A stretch of 64,000 nucleotides of DNA from Bombyx mori. Lineage: Eukaryota; Arthropoda; Insecta; Lepidoptera; Bombycidae. Below are positions 44,400 to 53,700 of the stretch, piece after piece. The position numbers and the translations under genes were made by a program. Every line of letters begins with the position of its first letter. The first letter of the stretch is position 1. Location of the stretch: positions 8,573,501 through 8,637,500 of the forward strand of contig NC_085121.1 in NCBI RefSeq assembly GCF_030269925.1. Reading direction: 5' to 3'. The notes below the pieces were generated by a model. That model made no database searches. It was not told the DNA's origin and saw only the letters and a list, made by a program, of their open reading frames with translations.

Positions 44400-47055
44400 C
44401 TGCAACAAAAAAATAATTTACTATTGATTACTCTTTTTCCTAAACTGGTTAAATAGCAAGCAATCATTGCTCTATAAAAAGTATTTTATTAAAATGACTC
44501 TTCAACTTTCTTATTATTCAAGCATATTAAAAAATTACTATTTAAAACTTACATAGTGTAATCCAGTCAGGATGTAAAGTCATTGCAGAAGCAAAAACTT
44601 GAATGAAACCAAGCAGTCTATATTTCCAAGTGTGTACATTTGCATCTTTCCTCTCTAACTCATGCAGATGTTGTAAAGTGTAGGAACCCTTTCGAAACAA
44701 TGAGATTGGGTCTGCTGATGGGAATGATGATGAACTGTATGGTTGGAGCACTCCACTCTCTACAACACCCACTGCTGTGTACTGAAATGACGCAAAACTG
44801 TTGTTAGAACAGGTTCTAATGATCATTCAAAAACAGAATTTTAGCCAATCCTTATTTCCTAACGTTCTTTTGCATTTCAATTCAAAGGGTAGGTTAGACA
44901 TTCTGCAACTAGGACTTGGCACATATATCACAGAAGGATGTGATGGGAGATCATCATTTACCGTCGGGTGGAAATTTATACTAAACATTTCATTTCATTA
45001 GTGTAGACTGATGATTATGATTCAATAATCTTTTTGCCAGAATAATTGTTACTTTATTACAGATATCCTATATAAACCAGCTACCAATGCACATCTGGTT
45101 TAGTGATTGTAGGAATCCATGAACACAACAATATAAATAGCACCACCCACCCATCTTTGTACATGATGTTTAAGTTTCAAATATAGTGTAATAACTGTCC
45201 CACCCAACCAGTCTACCCAAAGTGGAACACATAAATACTTTTCAGCAAAAAGGGCAGGGTGGTAGTACATACAGGCTTATAATACACCCTAGCATCAGGA
45301 TAGATTGTAAAATAAAATAAACTTACTATGTCATCTTGTCGTCCAGCATAACTGAAATGAATTCGCAAATCTCCTATTTTGTGTTCCAATGCGCTTTCAC
45401 CGTGATAATAAAATCCTGAGTGTAGTTTAATGTCACTCCTATCAGGCCTTGAATCTGACCAAATCTCGTAATAGTCATTTACCTTACGTTTTACATCAGT
45501 GCCTACAAAAAGTAAAGCAATTATCTAAGAAATAAGTTATAATTATTTGTGCTTTTCATAATTTGCTTGTGCATTTAGTGAACCAATATTTCAATTTTTT
45601 TTAAATCAGAATAGTCGAATTGACGAATGAACCAAAATTTAGAATAGAATTAGGTATACAGACATGAAATTTAAGGAATGAATGAGATAGCTGTTATTAT
45701 AATATAAATGGCAGTATATGTAGGTACCAAAGCTGGACAATCCCTTCATTGTGTTATCTGTGAATTTTTTCATAACAACCACATGTAGCCGATTAGATGG
45801 GCAAGGTTTATATTACTTTCACTTGTCTACCAAAATTAGCTTAGGGACAAGTTTAGAATCTTTGTCTTAGCCCTCAGATACAGCCCACTGAGTTTCTTGC
45901 CAGATCTTCTCACTGGGTCGCATTTCCGATCCGGTGGTAGATTTTGCGAAGCACGGCTCTTGCTAGGGTACGTGTTAGCAATGTCGTCAGGTTTGAGCCC
46001 TGTGAGCTCACCTCTAGTTAAGGCAACGCTGATATAGCCTCTCAAGACTCTCAGCTTAGGTAGAAACAAAAATATTTTTCACTAAGGAAGCAATATGGGC
46101 TATTACAACAACAAAATATGATTTGTTACCAAGATACAACCAGCCTATTCTGACATTTTCAGCTATATGCGTCTCACTAAACAAAGGCATTGATGTAGGG
46201 TTGTGATGACCAGGTCTAATGTAAAACAGGTTTGAATCTACAATGTAATCCCTCCAGTCTTTATGATACCAATAAGTTTTCTGGTATTCTTCTGCAGGTT
46301 CTGACAGAAAATTGTTTTGCTCTCTGAAAAGATCAGATAGAATATTAGTCATTAGCAGACATGTATAGAGTTCAATCTGATCTTAGAATGTTTAGTTGAG
46401 AATGGTTCTGCACGCATACAATAATTTAATAAAATTTAAACATATGTAGAGTTTTAGAAATTGTATCTAAACACATAAGGCAAATCGTTTCAATAATATG
46501 ACAGAGATAGCGTAGAATTAAACTAACCAGAATGTACTTACGTTGTCTCCTCAATCCACTGATACATTTGTACTCTTTTCCTCAATTTGACGGCCTGGAC
46601 CTGTATGTTGTAGTCAGGCTCAGATATAGGTTCCAGTATTTCAATTGGGCCTATGATATGAACAATTTGTCCTTCATAATGTTTGGCTTGGTCTTCTGTG
46701 TGCACATCTATACTTATAGCTGCTGATATCAGTTCTTCTAACATCAAGTTGCTTTTAATTGTTTGACTCTGCAAATTCATAGAACAGCGAACATTATTTA
46801 AATTTTCTATGTAATAATTCCCTAATTCTTATTTAGTGTAAATATCAGCTTTTTTTTTAAATTATACAAAATATCTATAATATGTATATTAGACTGAACT
46901 TTTCGTGAACTGATGAATCTCATGTTGTCGTTTTAATGCACACTATTTACCTCAGCCCACAATAAAAAATAAGTAACTCCCGTAAATAAAATCAGACTGA
47001 GCGAAGTTGTTAACCAGGTTTCTTTAAATTGGTTTTTTACAGCTGTCCACGCCAT
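44257..47055 (-). CDS. TMEM43: TMEM43 (LUMA)-like membrane protein, six exons
   Basis: A conserved multi-pass protein of the inner nuclear envelope and ER in animals (family knowledge). Join 47055-46951, 46768-46542, 46323-46130, 45502-45327, 44781-44553, 44399-44257. All junctions are GT/AG with matching phases. There is an N-terminal membrane segment at about residues 18-34. The luminal domain shows YEGQIVHIIGPIEIL, QAVKLRKRVQMYQWIEET, GHHNPTSMP, and IGDLRIHFSYAG, all matching vertebrate TMEM43 in order. A hydrophobic C-terminal part follows. The model reaches 357 residues versus 400 in humans. Exon 6 has a GT donor at 44293-44292 after SCFIISFPW, so a further exon may exist. Five introns are short (153-627 bp). 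Intron 3 holds a Bm1-type repeat and intron 4 a decayed SINE. Confidence 0.85.
44553..44781 (-). CDS. TMEM43: TMEM43 exon 5
   Basis: 229 nt after TTTCAG. It encodes YTAVGVVESGVLQPYSSSSF and KYRLLGFIQVFAS. It ends before GTAAGT. Confidence 0.85.
45110..45300 (-). repeat. Decayed CR1-tailed SINE in TMEM43 intron 4
   Basis: Recognisable mainly from GGGCAGGGTGGTAGTACATA and the CACCCACCCATC block. Heavily diverged. Confidence 0.55.
45327..45502 (-). CDS. TMEM43: TMEM43 exon 4
   Basis: 176 nt between TTTGTAG and GTAAGT. It encodes GFYYHGESALEHKIGDLRIH and FSYAGRQDD. Confidence 0.9.
45868..46070 (+). repeat. Bm1-type repeat in TMEM43 intron 3
   Basis: Starts in CAGATACAGCCCACTGAGTT and ends CAGCTTAGGTAG. 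Lacks long poly-A. Confidence 0.8.
46130..46323 (-). CDS. TMEM43: TMEM43 exon 3
   Basis: 194 nt between TTTTCAG and GTAACA. It encodes WRDYIVDSNLFYIRPGHHNP. Confidence 0.9.
46542..46768 (-). CDS. TMEM43: TMEM43 exon 2
   Basis: 227 nt between TTTGCAG and GTAAGT. It encodes the best-conserved block (YEGQIVHIIG, VKLRKRVQMYQW). Confidence 0.9.
46951..47055 (-). CDS. TMEM43: TMEM43 exon 1
   Basis: 105 nt, 35 codons, from MAWTAVKNQF to a Glu before GTAAAT. Includes the first membrane segment. Confidence 0.82.
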
Positions 47056-47631
47056 CTGGGAAACGATTTTACTTCCACATTACAAGTACTACTTAGAATC
47101 AACATGGACAAAACAATTTGATAAATCTAACAAATAAAACTAGAAACTAATAGAAAGATTAAACAACAACATTCTGACTGATTCTGAAATTCTGACATTT
47201 CTGACTCATATTATATATATTAAGTGTATAATCTATGTTCTAACCATAGATTATACACTTAATAATCTTTTGTATAATATTCTTGAAATTAAATGAACTT
47301 AATCAACTTTATTAATAAAATAATTTAATAATCATGTTGTAATCAATTTTTATTTCCATTCCATTCCACTCCATTTTATTTTTGTGGAACCGAGATTGCT
47401 ATTTTTTATTTCAAATTACTTGGTTAAAAAGTCAAGTAACCAATGACCGTTAAAAACACAACTAAACGATCAGCTGAAACTTTAACCTAAAATGTGATGT
47501 TTACTAATAAAAATGAACTACTATAAACAAGAAAAAATACAGAAGTTATTACATCAGTATGTCCTGCCTATCTGTCACACATATCACTAGTTTAATGAAT
47601 TAAAAAAATCTGTCCACAGCAAACACAGGCC
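47056..47631. promoter_or_regulatory. Divergent promoter region between TMEM43 and mTERF
   Basis: The two start codons are 577 bases apart and point away from each other, with no repeat insertion between them. A shared bidirectional promoter is likely. No TATA box is evident. Confidence 0.55.
47219..47263. repeat. Perfect 19-bp inverted repeat with 7-base loop
   Basis: ATTAAGTGTATAATCTATG (47219-47237) and its exact complement (47245-47263). It lies in the divergent promoter region, about 165 bases upstream of the TMEM43 ATG. Confidence 0.9.
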
Positions 47632-47755
47632 ATGGGGATTTACGTAAGGAATTTATTAAACCTAAGGGGCAGCTCTGTGTTTAATTCAAACTTAAAAAAA
47701 CTTACGCGAAGATATAGCAATTTTCCATTCTTAGATCTACATCAACAAATTACTG
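47632..47755 (+). CDS. mTERF5: mTERF exon 1 (presequence)
   Basis: 124 nt ending ATTACTG before GTATTG. Phase 1 fits exon 2. It was chosen because it supplies the only nearby ATG with a mitochondrial-type N-terminus. Confidence 0.75.
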
Positions 47756-50700
47756 GTATTGTATTTTTGTAATAATATTTTTTATTAACCAACAATACTT
47801 TTAAAGTAATTTTTATATTAAAAAATACTAACCCACGCATTAAATTTTATGCTCCATAAATGTAAAATCAAGATAGTATTAGTGTGTTTTAGTGCAATTA
47901 GTGCGTAAAAATTAAATTGGCAGAATAAGGCATTGAGTCTACTATGGGAGATCATAGGCTCAATAATAAATAAACTATACTTACTAGGTAAACCTTAATA
48001 ATAATTTAAAAATTTCAAGAAATACAGCATTATGCAGAGCAAATTTAATTAAATGTACATGTGCACTGGACATTTATTTTTCTTTAAATAGACATACAGT
48101 CAGTGGCTTAATCAATTTCATTTCTCAATTCCAGGACAAAATTTGAGTAGTACATGCTTAGAAAAAATAAAAAGACAACATCCAAACATTGATAAGCTAA
48201 GTCATGATCAATTAAAATACACAATTCAGATTTTAAACAAGTTCAACATCACTCCATTGGAGGCTTGTGAAAATGCTCACATTTTTTGTATGAATTCAAT
48301 CACCATGGATAATTATGGAGAAATTTTAAGAGAATGTCAATTCATCAAAATTATAACCAAACACATTATCAAGTAAGTTATTGATTAGTTAAACTTTATT
48401 CTAAAAACAAATTGCAAAGGAAAACACAAAAATTGAAGATTTTTATATATTAAAATTCAGAAGTGACAATTCAAGATACTACTGTGGAAGAAAGTAAATG
48501 AGTATTGCTTAACATGAATAAGAATATACTGTATGCTGTGTTTTTGTCTTTACTCATTAGATGTTTTATAATGGGTCAATTACATTTCAATTCATATTTA
48601 AATTCATATAAGGCAGCGGCTTGGCTTTGCCCCTGGCATTGCTGAAGTCCATCGGCGACGGTAACTTTAGTCGTCTTGGGTTGAATTATAATGTCTTTTC
48701 AAACACAAAAGGGCACAACGAAAGTTTTTATTTAAGACGAACACAAAATATACAAAGAAGGAGAAAGTACACAAGAAATAGATAGTCCAAGCAACACAAG
48801 CAGAACACGAAACAAAAAGCAAAAATTATAAAAGGCGTAGAACATAAAAGATAATACGGGATGCGCGCTCGCAAGTCAGATTTCGACTGGTGGCGGTGGA
48901 TCGGTAAAAATGCGACGACCGGTTCGTCTATGCACCGATGTACTAGCGAAATATTATCGCCGCCGCTATACTGCAGTTATCGCCTGACTTTGCTTGTAAA
49001 TTTTATTTTGTTTAGTGTAAATAATGTTTTGTATGATTGTGTGATAAATGAATGTATTGAAATAAAATAAAGTATGTATGTGTTGTTGTGTAGTGTAATT
49101 ATAATAAAATATTATAAAATAAATAAATACATGTGAGTCACCCACAGTAACCACTCACCATCAGGTGGGCCTTATACTTGTCTGCCTACAAGGGCAATAA
49201 AAAAAACGATTTCATATTTATTTCATATATATCAATTCATATATATCATGTCTGACATTAAATATAAATCACAAATACCATTTATTTCCTTATAATCTGG
49301 CTAATTTACAAAAGCAACTGAATAATTGTTAGAAGGTTTTTTAGCACACAACTGATTGATAACAGCCACTACCCAAATATTAAATATTGTAAATACCAAT
49401 TATTGTTACAGCTTCACCTAACGTTTATCATTATCATAATTTATTCAAATATTGTGTTACAGATATCACACTCTTGTAAGATCCAGGACAATCGCCAAAT
49501 TAAAAAAGGATGGTTTGATCAAAGCAGATCTAAATCTAGAAAAGGTTTTACAAGACTGTTTTCATGACTGGCCAGAGAGTAATAAAAGATTGCATCATTT
49601 TACAGATTCAACCACATCTATTTGTATGTGACTTAATTACAAAACTTTAAGTATTCCTTAATATGAAAGATTATCTTTATCCTTATTTATCACAATATAC
49701 ACTGGATAGCTAATTGTTACTTACTTACTTGATTACTAATGATTACTGTTATAGAGCAGTGGCTTTGCCATCCATAAGATGCAGTCTAGTAAGTTAGGCT
49801 GAATTGCGAATATACCTTCCTTCACATTTTTTTATTGATGTAAAACATCTATAGCCGCACGTAAAACCGATTTCTGGCGTGGCCACGCTATATGATGGTA
49901 TATATATACAGTCTATATGCAGTAGTGTGTACGGTGTGGCGACGCGTCGCCATGCGCAATCGACTGTGCGATTCTCTCCCACTCGATCCGGCGTTAAGCC
50001 ATCTCTCTCGCTACACTGAGCTCGGATACCTATAGTGTATACTCCGTAGTGTATACATTGTTGTTTACTACAGTACACATAACCTGTGTTTTACTTGAAA
50101 ACAAATTATTTTTTCGTAATATTTTATTTTATCATTATGACATATATGGTTCCTATCACAATCTGTTCTTTTCTGCATATTACTTTTACAAAATAATGTC
50201 GATGTTTCACATCTGCCAGGCGTCCCGTGACGGCTCACATTTTTTTTATTGCATGGGTGTGTGGACGCGCCACCCACCTTGAGATATAAGTTCTAAGATC
50301 TCAGTATAGTTACAACGGCTGGCCCACCCTTCAAACCGAAACGCATTGCTGCATCACGACAGAAATAGGCAAGGTAGTGGTACCTACCCATGCAGACTCA
50401 CAAGAGGTCCAACCACCAGTAAAAGTTGGAGAGCTAGGGAGGCTAAGGAGAGTACTTTACGGTTGGCAGTGATGTGGCTGTGCCCTTGGATTATGAGTGT
50501 CCATGAATCGATATGGCTATTTCGATCTGGTGGAAGATGCATCCGTAAAGCAATTGCCCTTGAACTGCTCGCAAAACTTCCCTCCGGAGTAGGCCCTTGA
50601 GTTCACCCGCAATCCAGGCGAAACTAGAAAGGTCTTTGAGCAACAAGCTATTTTTCCATCTTAAAATAAACGACAATGACCAATTTCCATCAAAAGTATG

Positions 50701-53700
50701 CATGCAAAGTGTAACTGCATGCCTGCATACAGTTCTGCCTACTTAGACAGTTAAGCAAAAATCGAAAAGCTTAAAATTTCAAATCTACATCTTCACGCAT
50801 AATTTTTGTAAACGACCAATACACATTTCATAGTAACTATTACCGGTCATCGTTCTCATCGAACCCGTCGCTTGCGACAAAGGGCTCGGCGAGTAAATTA
50901 ATCCATAGACACAGCTCATTGAGTTTCTCGCCGGATCTTCTCAGTGGGTCGCGTTGCCCATCCCGTGGAAGATTCTGCGAAGTACTGCTCTTGCTAGGGT
51001 CAGTGTTAGCAACTTCGCCAGGTTTGAACCCCGTGAGCTCACCTACTCGTCCGGTAACGCTGATATAGCCTCTCAAGTCTATCAGCATAGGTAGGAAATA
51101 AAAAAAGAAGTAATTATTATTCTGTTACAACACTATGGCATTAATACAAAATAATCTGTTTCAGTACAAGTTCGTATGTGCGTATTGGAAAACTATTTGA
51201 AATGGAGATTGTCCATTGAAACTGACGAGTTCCAAAAATACTGTAAAAATTACATGTCTTTCAAACATAAACCAATGTCAGACATTCGAGAAGCTTTAGA
51301 TATTGCACAAAATGTTATCAAGTTCGATACTGAAGTTATCAGACGCAATGGGTTTATTATCTCATCTGATCCGGTTAATACTAAATTGATACTAGAAAAT
51401 GTCGAATCGTTAGCTGGCTTTGAAATACAGGACGCTATAAAAATCGAACCTGCCATCTTAAAAAATAACTATAATGCTTTGTTAGAAATGAAGAGTATTT
51501 TAGAGGTAAGTATTTGTTTTTTATAGCTTAGCTGGGTGGACGAAGGCGCATTTACGTCGTAGATGTCTATAGGCTCCAGCAACCACTTAACACCAGGTGG
51601 GCTGTGAGCCCGTTCACCCATCTAAGCAATAAAAAAAACTGGTCATTGCCCTCTCCAGTCTCCAGTAGCTGAACGATGCTTCTATAACGATATTTCCCCG
51701 TTAAGAAGTAAACAACGAAGCAGACTCGCCATCTCTGTCGCACGCCCTTATTCTATACCAGTGACGTCATAAACCTGAATATTCATCTATTATTATTATT
51801 TAAGTTTGTCAAGTCACAGCTCTATAAAAATTTACGATTTACTGACTTTCTTATGTAATAAATATTATCATTATACTAATTTAGTTGAAAAAAAGTATAC
51901 TTAAAAATAATAAATATCGACTTGGTGTCCCTATTCAAGCAATATTCACACGCAGGAATACAGAATACCATTGGAGGCTCAAAGACGCTGTTTAAAAATA
52001 TATTGCATGTGCCCGGAAACAGTACGCGAGCGACTAAAAGAACTAGCCAGTTTAAAAGAATATCAAGTATTATCTACCAACCCTAGAGTAAGTATATTAC
52101 AATAAAAGTACTCTATTATTTACTAGTTACTAATGAAGTATAATTAAGTTCCATAGATATTGAGAACTATGAGACTAATCTCTAAAATGTAACCATAAGG
52201 TCAGACGTATAAACTGTATAAAGTGCCTAATATAAATGTGACTTATTTAATGTAAAACTTAGTCCATAAATTAAAAACGATACCAAAACTTGTATGGCTA
52301 TGTGATGTAGACATAGAATATTACCACCCCATCTGAGTGTCGTAAAAGATGACTAAAGGATTCACTGACGAATAATAAATAAGTAACCTAGAACAAATCA
52401 CACACGGTCACTCGACCCCAGTTTAGGATTCACTGTGTTATGGGTAACAGATACCGACATATATTATACTTTTTTAAATATATAGTTATTAAGCACCAAA
52501 ATAAAAAGCAAACAAATCTGTTCATTACACGAATGTTTGCCCGATCTGGGAATCGAACCCACGATCCTTGGCGCAACAGTCAGACGCGCTAAATACTGCA
52601 CCACCGAGTCAGTGAAATGAACGAATGGACAGAAGCATGAGTATTTGCCCGAATTTGAACGAATGATCAGAAAGAAGCATGAGTATTTGCCCACTGAGTT
52701 TCTCGCCCGATCTTCCTAAGTGGGTCGCGTTTCCGATCCGATGGTAGATTCTGCGAAGCACTGCTCTTGCTAAGGCCAGTGTTAGCAACACTCCCGGCTT
52801 GAGCCCCGTGAGCTCACCTACTCGCCCGGTTACGTGATATAACCTCTCAAGCCTATCAGCTTAGTTAGGAAAAGAAAATGAGTATTTTAGCATGGTACTG
52901 CGATCGTCATATCGGAATTTACTGTTAGCAAGGCGTAAGGTAAAGCCGTGCGTTGCGCCTACCGTACTACCGGCTTCTGAAGCGAAAGAGTCTTTCGTCT
53001 CAATTTGAAAGCCGAAGCAACCATTGTGCAATACAATTGAGATATCAACCCTTCAATGTCTCAAGGCAGGTGACGGCATTCACGTTCTGCTGTCATCATT
53101 TTACCTATCGTAAGCCATAACAAAAAACAATATAAAAACAGAATCATATAGGTATTGTAAAATTTGTATGTCTGATGCAGGTATTATCAATGGTCGTTCA
53201 TAAGAAAAAAATGTTATCACGATTAAGTAAGATACAGGCAGCGAAAAAACAATGTTACAGTCTCAATCATCTCATCTCGTCCAGTAAAGTATTTAACAAG
53301 TAAGTTATTTACTTAAAACTGCTTACGTAAGAACCATTCGTAGTATAGTTTTTTTAACAGACTTCAAAATAGGCTGAAGTCCTCACTTTGGTAGATTTTT
53401 TCTTTATGTCTGCTTTGTCTGAACTCCGTGATCAATAAACCGACTTGTAAGATTCTTTGATATGACAAAATACACTTTCGGATTCATCCGATAAAACTAT
53501 CAACAAAATCGGTTCTATAGTTTGGTTTTTAAAATCAAAATGTACTAAATGATGTCTAAGTAAAGGAACTTGCAGTTTGATTATTGAATCCGGTTTTCTT
53601 AAATTGAATAAATACATATACATATTCTAATTGCTGTAAATGGCTAGATGGTATCACTGCTTACTAAGTATCGTGCTGTTTTTTTGCCTCGCGCGCCTTT

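Noticed and set aside
44270..44421. Plus-strand open segment of 49 codons after an AG (KQEYENDKTKLTQALVHLLR...) that could be an exon of an unknown gene
   Set aside because: It is antisense to the hydrophobic TMEM43 exon 6, matches no family I know, and I found no upstream exon in the right phase.
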